From assembly GCA_947458265.1 (NCBI GenBank), contig CANGYF010000001.1, forward strand, positions 62,001 through 126,000: a stretch of DNA of 64,000 nucleotides, written 5' to 3'. This DNA is from Betaproteobacteria bacterium (lineage in GTDB: Bacteria > Pseudomonadota > Gammaproteobacteria > Burkholderiales > CAIKXV01). The notes under the pieces are model-generated. The model was given only the letters and a program-made list of their open reading frames with translations. It had not been told where the DNA came from and did not search any database. Positions 35,752 to 50,195 of this stretch are shown here, in pieces; position 1 is the stretch's first letter; every line of letters begins with the position of its first letter. The position numbers were made by a program, and so were the translations under genes.

Positions 35752-36384
35752 TCAGTCGTCGGTCAGCGGCAGCTCGCCTGCCTCGGTGACGAGGCACTGC
35801 ACGCGCTGGTCGTGCGCCTCGAGCGGGACGCGCGGCACTACCTGGATCGAGAACGCGGCCGCCACCCGCAGGCAGCCCGGCCGCAGCGCTGGAAGCAGGC
35901 GGTCGTAGAAGCCGGCGCCGTAGCCTAGCCGGCCGCCGCGCAGATCGAAGGCGACGCCCGGCAGAAGGATCAGGTCTACGGCAAGGGGGTCGACTGCCGG
36001 ACACAGGGCGGCGTCGGGTTCGCGGATGCCCCAGCGCCCCGGGCGTGTATCCCGTTCGAGGTCACCGACCTGGTGCAGCACGAGGTGGCGCCGCTCGTGC
36101 GACCCGGCATCCACCACCCGTGGCAGCAGCAGGCGCTTGCCCTGCGCCAGCACCGCAGCCAGGAAAGGCAGGGTGTCGATCTCGGTGTCGAAGCCCACGT
36201 AGCCAGACACCGTCACGGCCGAGGACAGCGCCGGCAGGCCGAGCAGGCAGGCGTTGATCGCGGCGGTGGAGGTGGTGCGCTGCGCCGTGGACAGGCCCGC
36301 GCGCGAGGCCAGCATGCTCGTTCGCAGCGCGGCCTTGCTCTCGCGCCGGGCGCGTGCGTCGGGATCGATCGTCATCGGTGGCAT
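35752..36384 (-). CDS. fthC: 5-Formyltetrahydrofolate cyclo-ligase
   Basis: The product is 210 residues. ARRESKAALRTSMLASRAG near the start carries the conserved Lys/Arg of the family. The ATP/folate site is DLILLPGVAFDLRGGRLGYG followed by GAGFYDRLL. It converts 5-formyl-THF to methenyl-THF using ATP. ATG 36384 follows GGAAG; ATG 36375 is an alternative. The upstream frame to 36645 is antisense to the rhodanese gene and not real. Confidence 0.9.
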   Translation of the reverse strand: MPPMTIDPDARARRESKAALRTSMLASRAGLSTAQRTTSTAAINACLLGLPALSSAVTVSGYVGFDTEIDTLPFLAAVLAQGKRLLLPRVVDAGSHERRHLVLHQVGDLERDTRPGRWGIREPDAALCPAVDPLAVDLILLPGVAFDLRGGRLGYGAGFYDRLLPALRPGCLRVAAAFSIQVVPRVPLEAHDQRVQCLVTEAGELPLTDD

Positions 36385-36447
36385 GCGCTTCCGGTAGCGG
36401 GTGAACCTCCTGCCATGCACCCGCAGCAACCATACCTGTCGTTGCCA

Positions 36448-36469
36448 CGCGATGCCTGCCGGCATCGCG
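36448..36469. repeat. Perfect 9-bp inverted repeat
   Basis: CGCGATGCC and GGCATCGCG flank TGCC in the 128-base gap between the rhodanese gene and fthC (both minus strand). A second stem, TGCGAC and GTCGCA around a 7-base loop, follows near 36475-36493. Together they could be a terminator for the rhodanese transcript. The gap is too short for a typical 6S RNA, which often sits at this place. Confidence 0.4.
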
Positions 36470-36512
36470 GCGGATGCGACCTGCCCCGTCGCAACGCCGC
36501 CTTCGGCCGCGG

Positions 36513-36839
36513 TCAGTAACGCGCCAGGCCCGGATCGACTTCCTCGGCCCAGGCGTCGATGCCGCCGGTCAGGTTGTACACCCGGTCGAAGCCCTGGTTC
36601 TTGAGGAACTGGGCGACCTGGTAGCTGCGCATGCCGTGGTGGCACATCAGCACGTGTGGCTGGCCGGCGTCGAGTTCAGCCAGTCGCGACGGGATGGTCT
36701 GCATCGGCATGTGCAGCGTGCCGTCGACCTTGGCCAGCGCATGTTCCCAGGCCTCGCGCACGTCGATGACCACCGGCGACTCCCGGGTTTCGTCGTCCAG
36801 CCACGCTTTCAGCTCGTCGGGGGTAAGCGGCTCGATCAA
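36513..36839 (-). CDS. Single-domain rhodanese
   Basis: The product is 108 residues with one rhodanese domain: VVIDVREAWEHALA, the active-site loop CHHGMRS (catalytic Cys at about 66) and VYNLTGGIDAWAEEVD. It passes sulfur between donors and acceptors; the true substrate is not evident. It starts within the end of the PCMT-family gene (ATGA overlap at 36836-36839), so the two are translationally coupled. Confidence 0.9.
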   Translation of the reverse strand: MIEPLTPDELKAWLDDETRESPVVIDVREAWEHALAKVDGTLHMPMQTIPSRLAELDAGQPHVLMCHHGMRSYQVAQFLKNQGFDRVYNLTGGIDAWAEEVDPGLARY

Positions 36840-37486
36840 AACACGAACCTCGCAGGTTGCTGCGCGTTGCGCAGGGGATCGACCACGGTTTCAAACAGCG
36901 TGACCGCGGCGAACGCGGTCTCGCCCTCGCGCACGATCAGCCGGGCGGACATCACCGGGCGCTCGCCGACGATGGCGAACAGCCTGCCGCCGGGCTTGAG
37001 CTGCTTCTGGAACGTGTCGGGCAGGACCGGCAGCGAACCGGTGATCACGATGACGTCGTACGGGCCGCTGCCCCAGCCACGGGCGGCGTCGCCGGTCTCG
37101 ACCTTCGCGTTGTCGATGCCGAGCGCCGCCAGCCGCGCGCGGGCACCGGCCGCGAGGTCTTCGTGGATCTCGACGCTGGTCACCGTGGCACCGAGCTTCG
37201 CCAGCAGGGCGGTCAGGTAGCCGGTGCCGGTGCCGATTTCGAGGATCCGGTCGGTCGGGGCGACCATCACTTCCTGCAGGATGCGCGCCTGCAGCTTGGG
37301 CGCAAGCATCACCTCGCCATGTCCGACCGGCAGGTCGACGTCGGCGAAGGCCAGTTCGCGCCGGCCTTCGGGTACGAACTGTTCCCTGGGCAGCGTGCCG
37401 AGCAGTTCGAGCACCGCAGGATCGAGCACATCCCACGTGCGGATCTGCTGTTCGACCATGTTGAAGCGGGCTTGCTCGAAGTCCAT
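36836..37486 (-). CDS. Protein-L-isoaspartate O-methyltransferase family protein
   Basis: The product is 216 residues. NMVEQQIRTWDVLDPAVLEL, then LPREQFVPEG, the SAM-binding ILEIGTGTGYLTALLA and LKPGGRLFAIVGE all fit the Pcm family. True Pcm enzymes methylate isoaspartyl residues for repair, but their substrate motif is not clear here (ITGSLPVLPD is in its place), so this may be one of the Pcm-like proteins with another role. It heads the pair with the rhodanese gene and is divergent from thiC. Confidence 0.85.
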   Translation of the reverse strand: MDFEQARFNMVEQQIRTWDVLDPAVLELLGTLPREQFVPEGRRELAFADVDLPVGHGEVMLAPKLQARILQEVMVAPTDRILEIGTGTGYLTALLAKLGATVTSVEIHEDLAAGARARLAALGIDNAKVETGDAARGWGSGPYDVIVITGSLPVLPDTFQKQLKPGGRLFAIVGERPVMSARLIVREGETAFAAVTLFETVVDPLRNAQQPARFVF

Positions 37487-37530
37487 CCGGATGCCGATTG
37501 CCGATTAAGGGGAGACCGGATATTAACATG

Positions 37531-37554
37531 CACCCCCCGGCCGGCCGGGGGGTG
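37531..37554. repeat. Perfect 24-bp GC-only palindrome
   Basis: CACCCCCCGGCC is followed at once by its reverse complement, with no spacer. It lies between the divergent PCMT-family gene and the TPP riboswitch of thiC, about 45 bases from the former's start. It might be an operator for both promoters or a hairpin in one of the leaders. I cannot name a binding protein. Confidence 0.55.
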
Positions 37555-37607
37555 TGCGGGGCGCCCGCATTTGCAATCGGGGACTCGATCAAGTAGCGTT
37601 CGGGCAC

Positions 37608-37704
37608 ACGTTGGGGGTCCGGCCCGGCCGCGGCATGCCGCAGGCGTCGCCGGTGAGAGATACCCTTCGAACCTGATGCGGGTCATGCCGCCGTAGGGAA
37701 GCGT
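37608..37704 (+). promoter_or_regulatory. TPP riboswitch (THI element) of thiC
   Basis: The THI-box landmarks are all present in order: GGGGGTCC near the 5' side, GGTGAGAGATACCCTTCGAA (37651 onwards), CCTGATGCGGGTCATGCC, and the 3' CGTAGGGAAGCG; terminal ACG and CGT can pair as P1. It binds thiamine pyrophosphate and represses thiC when thiamine is plentiful. About 100 bases separate it from the thiC start, room for an expression platform. Confidence 0.95.
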
Positions 37705-37803
37705 TGCGTCGCCGCACACCGACCGCCCCCGCCTCCGTCGCGAGGCTGATCGTTCCCCGGCTCATGCAGTGTCTCCCGACGATACGAATCCATACGGGAG
37801 TGA

Positions 37804-39675
<1,872 letters not shown>

Positions 39676-39681
39676 AGAAAT

Positions 39682-39736
39682 CCGGGTCAGAGACGCTTTT
39701 CCGGATGCGCAACCCGGAAATTCGTCTCTGACCCGG
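39682..39736. repeat. GGGTCAGAGACG inverted-repeat element
   Basis: CCGGGTCAGAGACG (39682-39695) is repeated as an exact reverse complement at 39723-39736, with 27 bases between. It differs by one base from the core of the element at 25734-25827 (GACACG versus GAGACG) and sits likewise just after a stop codon, here thiC's. It may act as the thiC terminator. The remaining bases up to 39971 show no gene I would call. Confidence 0.75.
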
Positions 39737-39971
39737 AGGCTGCCCTGCTCGGAGCGGAGCCTGATGCCGGTTGGTGCCCGAGCCTGTGCGTGAACCAACG
39801 CACTGGGAATGTCATCGAGGGAAAGGGCGACCCGTTGCCATCGAGCACTCGCCAGACATCCATGACCGCCGGCAGTTTGAATCGGCCTGGGTTTTGCGAT
39901 CTCGATGAATCTGCATCGCCGGGCCGTTTTTGCGTCTTCCTTCCAGCTCGACGCGCAGTCACTCTGCGCGC

Positions 39972-40253
39972 ATGTCAATCGAGTTCGTCTGGGACGCGGC
40001 AAAGGCCCTGGCCAACCTCCACAAGCACCGGGTTTCTTTCCTGGAGGCTGTCACCGCATTCGAAGATTCCTTGTCGCTGACCGTCCCGGATCCTGAGCAT
40101 TCCAGCGGTGAGGCTCGCTACCTGTTGATCGGAATGACCAGAGCAGGGCGACTCGTCGTCGTGCTGCACACAGACCGTGGTAGTAGGCTACGCTTGATCA
40201 GCGCGCGACTTCCGACCCGGCGCGAGCGGGAGTGCTGTGAAAAAGGTACCTGA
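39972..40253 (+). CDS. brnT: BrnT family toxin
   Basis: The product is 93 residues and starts MSIEFVWDAAKALANLHKHR, the BrnT opening, followed by VSFLEAVTAFEDSLS, a DPEHSSGEARYLLIG stretch and the RNase-fold end GSRLRLISARLPTRRERE. BrnT is an RNase E/ParE-like fold ribonuclease that is checked by BrnA, encoded next to it. The ATG at 39972 fits the family; an upstream extension to 39930 does not. It overlaps the antitoxin gene by 17 bases. Confidence 0.88.
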   Translation: MSIEFVWDAAKALANLHKHRVSFLEAVTAFEDSLSLTVPDPEHSSGEARYLLIGMTRAGRLVVVLHTDRGSRLRLISARLPTRRERECCEKGT

Positions 40254-40482
40254 CGATCCCATGCGGCCCGAGTACGACTTTTCGGCAGGAGTCCGTGGAA
40301 AGTATGCTGACCGCCTTGCTGGCAAGCCCTGCCTGATAGAGCTTGACGAAGATGTGCGGAAGGTGTTCCCCGATGCTGCTGCGGTGAACGCTGCGCTGAG
40401 GGCGCTCGTTGCCGTGGTGGCGGCTGCAAAGCCGATCCGGCGCTCCTCTGCCATTCGCCGCAAGACGCCGCGCATGTCGTAA
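40237..40482 (+). CDS. BrnA-like antitoxin
   Basis: The product is 81 residues from the GTG at 40237 (ATG 40261 is an alternative). RPEYDFSAGVRGKYADRLAG and ELDEDVRKVFPDAAAVNAALRAL are features of the short antitoxins that accompany BrnT-type toxins; the second part is a likely ribbon-helix-helix-like or helical DNA-binding tail. The overlap with brnT supports co-translation. The C-terminal tail is basic (RRSSAIRRKTPR). Confidence 0.8.
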   Translation: MKKVPDDPMRPEYDFSAGVRGKYADRLAGKPCLIELDEDVRKVFPDAAAVNAALRALVAVVAAAKPIRRSSAIRRKTPRMS

Positions 40483-40563
40483 AGAAGGGACCACTCTCTC
40501 GCACTGTACGCAGCAGGCCGGTTGGCGTACCGCCGGGCCGCCGGTGCCCGACCAGCGCTCGGG

Positions 40564-41934
40564 TCACTGAATCTCCCAGCCTCCGCCGAGCGCGCGATAG
40601 GCCTGTACCAGCGCGAGCTGGCGATTGAGCTTCGAGTTGACCAGTTCGGTCTCGGCGGCGAGCAGTTGCCGTTGTGCATCGAGTACTTCGAGGTAGCTGA
40701 TCACGCCAGCCGCGAAACGCCGGTCGGCCAGCCGCAGCGCCTCACGGGTGGCGGCTGCGCGCTTGACCTGCTGTTCGAATTCCGCGCCGCTGAGTTCGTA
40801 GGAGATCAGCGCATCGGACACCTCGCGCAGTGCATTGAGCACGGCCGAGCGATAGGCGAGCACGGCCTGCTCGCTGCGCGCGACGGCCGCATCGCGGTTG
40901 GCCACCAGCGCACCGCCCGCATAGAGCGCCTGCGAGACGTTCGGGCCCAGCGAGGCCACGTCCTGCGCGCCACCCCGCAACAGCTGGTCGAGCTGGCCGC
41001 TGATCGCACCGAAGGCACCGGTGATCGACAGGCTGGGCAGGAACAGCGCCTTCGCCTCGCCCACGCGCGCATTGGCCGCCACCATCCGCTGCTCTGCCTG
41101 TCGCAGGTCCGGCCGCCGTTCGAGCATCGACGACGGCAGCCCTGCCGGCAGTGCCGCGGGCAGCTGAAGAACCGCGGGCAGCGCGGGGCCCGGGCCGGGC
41201 GGTCGCCCCTGCAGCAGCGAGAGCACGTTCTCGAGCGCCGCCGCCTGGCGCTGGATCGAAGGCAACCGTGCCTCGGTGGAGGCCAGCTGTCCTTCGGCCT
41301 GCCGGACTTCCGCTGCCGACACGATGCCGGCCTTGTTGCGTCTCTGCATGAGGCGCAGTGCATCGCGCTGCAGTTGCGCGCTGCGTTCGGTGGTATCGAG
41401 CAGCTCGCGCGCGCCGCCCAGTTCGAAGTAGCGGCTGGCGGTCTCGGCCACCAGCGAAACACGCGCGCCCGCCATTGCGGCGCGCTGCCCGGCGAGATCC
41501 GCTGCGCTCGCCTCGACCCGGCGCTCGATGCGGCCCCAGAGGTCGATCTCCCAGGACAGCAGGCCCGCTGCGAGGAAACGCGAGGTGAGCGCGTCGCCCG
41601 GGTTGCGTGGCACCACCTGCGTGCTCAGCCCCAATGATGCCTGCGGCAGGCGCTCCGAACGCACCAGCGCGAGCGTGGCCTGCGCCTCGCGTACACGGGC
41701 TGCCGCGGACTGCAGGTCGAGGTTGCCGGCGAGTACCTGCTCGACCATCGCCTGCAACTGCGCATCGGTGAACACGCTGCGCCAGTCGGCCTCGCCCAGC
41801 GAATCGCCTGCCGCAGCAGGCCCGCGGAAGGCGCCGGGAAGTTCGACTGCGGGACGCGTGTAATCGTCACCGACGACCTTGCATCCCGCGACGGCCAGCA
41901 GCATCGCGAGCGCGACTGCGCCTGGGGTACGCAT
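40564..41934 (-). CDS. RND efflux outer membrane lipoprotein (OprM/NodT type)
   Basis: The product is 456 residues. The signal ALAMLLAVAGC ends in a lipobox Cys, followed by an OMF fold with two repeats: WRSVFTDAQLQAMVEQVLAGN, LLSWEIDLWGRIERRVEAS, LERRPDLRQAEQRMVAANA and RRFAAGVISYLEVLDAQRQL. It forms the channel of the three-part pump encoded here. Its ATG overlaps the stop of the RND gene. Reading frames upstream of 41934 are antisense or shadow to the transporter gene. Confidence 0.93.
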   Translation of the reverse strand: MRTPGAVALAMLLAVAGCKVVGDDYTRPAVELPGAFRGPAAAGDSLGEADWRSVFTDAQLQAMVEQVLAGNLDLQSAAARVREAQATLALVRSERLPQASLGLSTQVVPRNPGDALTSRFLAAGLLSWEIDLWGRIERRVEASAADLAGQRAAMAGARVSLVAETASRYFELGGARELLDTTERSAQLQRDALRLMQRRNKAGIVSAAEVRQAEGQLASTEARLPSIQRQAAALENVLSLLQGRPPGPGPALPAVLQLPAALPAGLPSSMLERRPDLRQAEQRMVAANARVGEAKALFLPSLSITGAFGAISGQLDQLLRGGAQDVASLGPNVSQALYAGGALVANRDAAVARSEQAVLAYRSAVLNALREVSDALISYELSGAEFEQQVKRAAATREALRLADRRFAAGVISYLEVLDAQRQLLAAETELVNSKLNRQLALVQAYRALGGGWEIQ

Positions 41935-44900
41935 CACTTCGAGGCCTCGTTTCCTGCGCCGGCAGGCAGCGCGGTCGCCGCGCCGACTGCCCGGCGCTTG
42001 CCACCGAAGCGCGCGACCAGCCGCTCGACGGTGACATACAGCACCGGTACGAAGAAGATCGCCAGCAGCGTCGCGGCGATCATGCCGCTGAACACGGTGA
42101 TACCCATCGATACGCGCGACGCCGCACCCGCGCCGCTGGAGAGGATCAGCGGCACGACGCCCAGGATGAATGCGAACGAAGTCATGATGATCGGCCGCAG
42201 CCGAAGCTTCGACGCCTCGATCGCCGCGCTGACTGGATCTGCACCCTGGTCGCGGCGCATCTTCGCGAACTCGACGATCAGGATGGCGTTCTTCGCCGCG
42301 AGGCCGATCAGCAGCACGATACCGATCTGCGCATAGATGTTGTTGGTGAGCCCGGTCAGGAACAGGCCGAGCATCGCGCCGAAGATGCCCAGCGGCACCG
42401 CGAACAGGACGGCGAACGGCACCGTCCAGCTTTCGTACAGTGCGGCGAGGAACAGGAACACGAACACGATCGCAAAGGCGAAGATGACCGGCGCCTGCCC
42501 GGCCGAGGCCTTTTCCTGGAGGCTGATACCGGACCACTCGAAACCGTAGCCGGTGGGCAGCACCTCGCGCGCCACCTCCTCCAGCGCCGCGATCGCCTGC
42601 CCCGAACTGTAGCCCGGCGCCGAATCGCCGCCGATGTCGGCTGTGCGGAAGAGGTTGTAGCGCTGGATCACCGTCGGCGCACTGATCGGCGTCGGCACGA
42701 TCAGCGTCGACAGCGGCACCATCTCGCCCTTCTGGTTGCGCACGTACATCAGGCCGAGCGACTTGATGTCTGCGCGGAACTCCGGCTCGGCCTGCAGCGA
42801 CACCTTGAAGTTGCGGCCGAAGCGCGAGAACTCGTTGACATTGACGCCGCCGAGGAAGGTCTGCAGCGCAGTCGAGATATCGTTGATCGGCACGCCGAGT
42901 TTCTTCGCCTTCTCGCGGTCTATCTCCAGGCGGATCGCCGGCGTGCGCGGGTCGAACTTCGAATAGATGCTGCCGATCTCGGGACGCTTCCGTGCTGCAT
43001 CGGTGAACTCCTGCGCGACACGGGCAAGGTCCTGCGGCGTGTTGCCGGTACGGTCCTGCAGCTTGAACGAGAAGCCGCCGGTCGCGCCCATGCCGGGGAT
43101 CGGCGGCGGGTTGAACGGCAGCACGGTGGCGTCGCGCAGCCCCTGCGCCCGCGTGTAGAAGTCGCGGATGATGCTGCGCAGGCCGAGTTCCGGCGTCGTG
43201 CGCTCCTCCCACGGCTTCAGCGCGATCACCACCAGCGCACTGTCGGACTGCACGCTGCCGGTGAGCAGGTTGTAGCCGTTGATGATCAGCGAGCGTTCAG
43301 CGCCCGGCGTCGCTTCGATCAGCTTCTGCAAGTCGGCCGTCACCGCGCGGGTGCGGTTGAGCGATGCCGCCGGCGGCAACTGCACCGCGGCGAAGAAGTA
43401 CCCCTGGTCTTCCGGCGGCACGAAACCGCCCGGCACCTTCTGCATCAGCGCGACTGCGGCGCCGATCAGGATTCCGAGCACCAGCAGCACGAGCACGCTG
43501 CAGCGGATCGCACGCGCGACACCGGCACCATACCGCTCGGTGATCGCGTTGAACACGGTGTTGAATCCGTTGAAGAAGCGTCCGAGCAGGCCGGGCTTTG
43601 CGTGAGGGTCCTTCGGCTGCAGCAGCAGCGCGCACAGCGCCGGAGTCAGCGTCAATGCGACCACCGCCGACAGCAGCGTCGAGACGGCAACGGTGATCGC
43701 GAACTGCTGGTACATGACGCCGGCGATGCCGCCGAGGAAGCCCACCGGAACGAACACCGCGGCCAGGATCAGCGCGATCGCGATCACCGGACCGGTCACC
43801 TCCTCCATCGCCTTGATCGTCGCATCGCGCGGCGACAGGCCGTTGGCGTGCATGTGGTGTTCGACTGCCTCGACCACCACGATCGCATCGTCGACGACGA
43901 TGCCGATCGCCAGCACCATGCCGAACAGCGTCAGCGTGTTGATCGTGAAGCCGAGCAGCACGAACGCCGCGAACGTCGCCACCAGCGATACCGGCACCGC
44001 GATCATCGGGATGACCGTCGCACGCCAGCTCTGCAGGAACAGGAACACGACGACCAGCACCAGCAGCAGCGCCTCCACGAACGTGTGCACCACTTCTTCC
44101 AGCGACGCCTTCACGAAGATCGTGTTGTCGATCACGACCTCGTGCGCGAGGTCGGCCGGATAGGCGGCGGCCAGTTCCCGCAGCTGTGCCTGGATCAGCG
44201 CCGAGGTCTCGATCGCGCTGGCGTCCGGCGTGAGGCTGATCGAGAACGCGGTAGCCGGCTTGCCGTTGTAGCGCGTGCTGAAGAAGTAGTCCTTCGAACC
44301 CAGCTCCACCCGCCCGATGTCCTTCACCCGGATCACCGAGCCATCGGGCTGCGCGCGGATGATGATGTTGGCGAATTCTTCGGCCTGCTCGAGCTGGCCG
44401 CGCACCTGCAGGCCGTACTGGAACTGCTGCGACGGCGGCGATGGCTCGGCGCCGATCTGGCCGGCCGGCGCCTGCACGTTCTGCTCCTGCACCGCGCGGT
44501 AGACGTCTGTCGACGTGATGCCCAGGCGCGACATCCGGTCGGGGCGCAGCCACAGGCGCATGCCGAATTCCGACCCGAACACCTGCACGGTGCCGACGCC
44601 CTTGATCCGCTTGATCGCCTCGACGACGTTGATCGACAGGTAGTTGTTGACGAACAGCTCGTCGTAGGTGCCGTTGGGCGAGAACAGCGCCACGTACATC
44701 AGCACGTCGGGCGTGCTCTTGGTCGTCGACAGGCCCGCCGACAGCACCTCGGACGGCAGCTGCGCATTGGCCTGCGACACCCGGTTCTGAACCTGCACCG
44801 CTGCGATATCCGCGTTGCGATCGAGGCCGAAGGTCACGTCGAGTGCATAGGCGCCGTTGCCGGCGGCGCTGGAGGACATGTACAGCATGCCTTCGACGCC

Positions 44901-45110
44901 GTTGACCTGCTTCTCGATCGCCTGCGACACCGCGCGCTCGACCACCTCGGCGTTCGCGCCGGGGTAGGCTGCGCTGACACGGATCGTCGGCAGCGTGATC
45001 TGCGGGAACTGCGCGATCGGCAGGCTCAGGCCGGCCACCGCGCCGGCGATGGTCATGACCAGCGCGATCACGATCGCGAGGACCGGGCGGTCGATGAAGA
45101 TCCTCACCAT
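41934..45110 (-). CDS. RND multidrug efflux transporter (HAE1 family)
   Basis: The product is 1058 residues, the standard AcrB/MexB size, with twelve membrane helices and two large periplasmic loops. It shows MVRIFIDRPVLAIVIALVMT at the start, FPQITLPTIRVSAAYPGA, VVDDAIVVVEAVEHHM in helix 4 (proton-relay Asp residues) and GLAAKNAILIVEFAKMRRD in helix 10. It exports hydrophobic compounds using the proton gradient. It is flanked by its adaptor and channel genes; no repressor gene is alongside. Confidence 0.96.
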   Translation of the reverse strand: MVRIFIDRPVLAIVIALVMTIAGAVAGLSLPIAQFPQITLPTIRVSAAYPGANAEVVERAVSQAIEKQVNGVEGMLYMSSSAAGNGAYALDVTFGLDRNADIAAVQVQNRVSQANAQLPSEVLSAGLSTTKSTPDVLMYVALFSPNGTYDELFVNNYLSINVVEAIKRIKGVGTVQVFGSEFGMRLWLRPDRMSRLGITSTDVYRAVQEQNVQAPAGQIGAEPSPPSQQFQYGLQVRGQLEQAEEFANIIIRAQPDGSVIRVKDIGRVELGSKDYFFSTRYNGKPATAFSISLTPDASAIETSALIQAQLRELAAAYPADLAHEVVIDNTIFVKASLEEVVHTFVEALLLVLVVVFLFLQSWRATVIPMIAVPVSLVATFAAFVLLGFTINTLTLFGMVLAIGIVVDDAIVVVEAVEHHMHANGLSPRDATIKAMEEVTGPVIAIALILAAVFVPVGFLGGIAGVMYQQFAITVAVSTLLSAVVALTLTPALCALLLQPKDPHAKPGLLGRFFNGFNTVFNAITERYGAGVARAIRCSVLVLLVLGILIGAAVALMQKVPGGFVPPEDQGYFFAAVQLPPAASLNRTRAVTADLQKLIEATPGAERSLIINGYNLLTGSVQSDSALVVIALKPWEERTTPELGLRSIIRDFYTRAQGLRDATVLPFNPPPIPGMGATGGFSFKLQDRTGNTPQDLARVAQEFTDAARKRPEIGSIYSKFDPRTPAIRLEIDREKAKKLGVPINDISTALQTFLGGVNVNEFSRFGRNFKVSLQAEPEFRADIKSLGLMYVRNQKGEMVPLSTLIVPTPISAPTVIQRYNLFRTADIGGDSAPGYSSGQAIAALEEVAREVLPTGYGFEWSGISLQEKASAGQAPVIFAFAIVFVFLFLAALYESWTVPFAVLFAVPLGIFGAMLGLFLTGLTNNIYAQIGIVLLIGLAAKNAILIVEFAKMRRDQGADPVSAAIEASKLRLRPIIMTSFAFILGVVPLILSSGAGAASRVSMGITVFSGMIAATLLAIFFVPVLYVTVERLVARFGGKRRAVGAATALPAGAGNEASK

Positions 45111-45118
45111 GGCTGGCG

Positions 45119-46402
45119 CTACTTCTTCGCGGCGGTGGCAGCCGCACCCGGCGCGGCTGCACCGGCACCTGCGGAGGCCGCCAGCGGCATCGGCTTCACG
45201 GTGCTGCCGGGACGCGCCTTCTGCAGGCCCTCGACGATCACGGTATCCCCGGGCTTCAGGCCTTCACGGATCAGCCACTGGTCGCCGATGCGATCGCCGG
45301 TGACGACCGGCCGCTGCTCGACCTTGCCGTCGGCCAGCACGACGCTCACGAACGCGCGCCCGAGCAGTTCCGACACCGCCTTCTGCGGAATGACGATCGC
45401 CTCCTTCGCTACATCGTGGACGACGCGTACCCGCCCGGTCATGCCCGGGCGCAGGAGGTCTGCCGGGTTTGCAAACACTGCGCGCAGCGTGAGCGTGCCG
45501 GTCGTGGAGCTGACCTCGCGGTCGGCAAAGTCGAAGCGGCCGGTCTGCTCGTACTTCGTGCCATCGGACAGCATGAGTTCGACCGGCATCTGCCTGCGCA
45601 GTCGCTCGTCAGGCTGGTTCGTCGCTATCCGGCGCGAGAACGCAAGATATTCCGCCTCGGGCACGCTCACATAGGCGAACACCGGATCGAGCGTCGAGAC
45701 GACTGCAAGTACCGTCTGGCCCGCGCTTGCGAGGCCGCCGACCTCGACCTTCTGCAGGCCGACCTGGCCGCTCACCGGCGCCTTCACCTCGGCATAGCCG
45801 CGATCGATGCGTGCGCGGTTGACGCCTTCCCTGCGTGAATCGACGGTCGATGCCGCCTGCTTGAGCGCCGATACTGCCTGGTCGTAGGTCTGCCGCGGAA
45901 TGGCGTCGTCCACCAGCAGTGGCTCATAGCGCGCGACATCCTGCTTCGCGCGATCGTACTGCGCCTCTGCTTCGACCAGTTTCGCCCGTGCGTCGGCTAC
46001 TGCCGAATCGAGCGCTCGCGTGTCGATGATGAACAGCGTCTGGCCCTCGCGCACGAGCTGCCCCGGCTTGAACAGCTGCTTCTCGACGATGCCGCTGACG
46101 AGCGGGCGCAGTTCCACCTCTCGATAGGCGCGGATGTCGGCGACCAGATCGACGGTGAGTGGCGTCGTGCGGCCGCTGACCTGCATCACACCGACCTCCG
46201 GTACCGGCGGCGCGGGGCGCACTGCAGGCTTGTCACAGGCTGCGACAGCGAGCAGGACCGTGCACAGCGCGGAGCGCCGGAGTACTGCCGTGATCCGATC
46301 TCGGGCAGACGTGGCACCAGTGCGCCCCAGACCAGCCCCGCTTGCGGCGTTGGATCCGCCCATGGCGGCGGGTACGGCAATCAGCGGGGCAAGCGAGCGC
46401 AT
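45119..46402 (-). CDS. RND efflux periplasmic adaptor (membrane fusion protein)
   Basis: The product is about 427 residues. A lipoprotein signal (SALCTVLLAVAAC) is preceded by a long N-terminus, so the start is unsure: ATG 46402 has AGGAAG 9 bases before it; ATG 46438 and ATG 46363 are also open. The mature part has RAYREVELRPLVSGIVEKQL (lipoyl half), a coiled-coil hairpin, the second lipoyl half VKAPVSGQVGLQ, and beta-barrel and membrane-proximal domains. It links the RND pump and the outer-membrane channel. The C-terminus is Ala-rich. Confidence 0.93.
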   Translation of the reverse strand: MRSLAPLIAVPAAMGGSNAASGAGLGRTGATSARDRITAVLRRSALCTVLLAVAACDKPAVRPAPPVPEVGVMQVSGRTTPLTVDLVADIRAYREVELRPLVSGIVEKQLFKPGQLVREGQTLFIIDTRALDSAVADARAKLVEAEAQYDRAKQDVARYEPLLVDDAIPRQTYDQAVSALKQAASTVDSRREGVNRARIDRGYAEVKAPVSGQVGLQKVEVGGLASAGQTVLAVVSTLDPVFAYVSVPEAEYLAFSRRIATNQPDERLRRQMPVELMLSDGTKYEQTGRFDFADREVSSTTGTLTLRAVFANPADLLRPGMTGRVRVVHDVAKEAIVIPQKAVSELLGRAFVSVVLADGKVEQRPVVTGDRIGDQWLIREGLKPGDTVIVEGLQKARPGSTVKPMPLAASAGAGAAAPGAAATAAKK

Positions 46403-46574
46403 CTGCGAGGTCTTCCTGGTCAGTGGGGTTCCGGCCATCAACCCCGGCAAAGTCTATCACTCGTTGATGACAGCGCTGCGCGTGGCGAAGGCGCGCCCGA
46501 GGGGCGGCGTCGCGCGTCGTCAGCGCAGTCAGGTCCAGCTCGGTGCAGGCAGGGCAGCGTACGTATCTGCCCGG

Positions 46575-50195
<3,621 letters not shown>

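Noticed and set aside
36385-36512. Possible 6S RNA (ssrS) upstream of fthC
   Set aside because: The place is typical for 6S RNA, but the gap is only 128 bases and I could not see the long closing stem and central bubble.
40564-43212. 882-codon minus-strand frame that would fuse RND transporter and outer membrane channel
   Set aside because: The segment above 41934 is an out-of-frame shadow of the transporter gene; the channel protein has its own start and lipoprotein signal at 41934.
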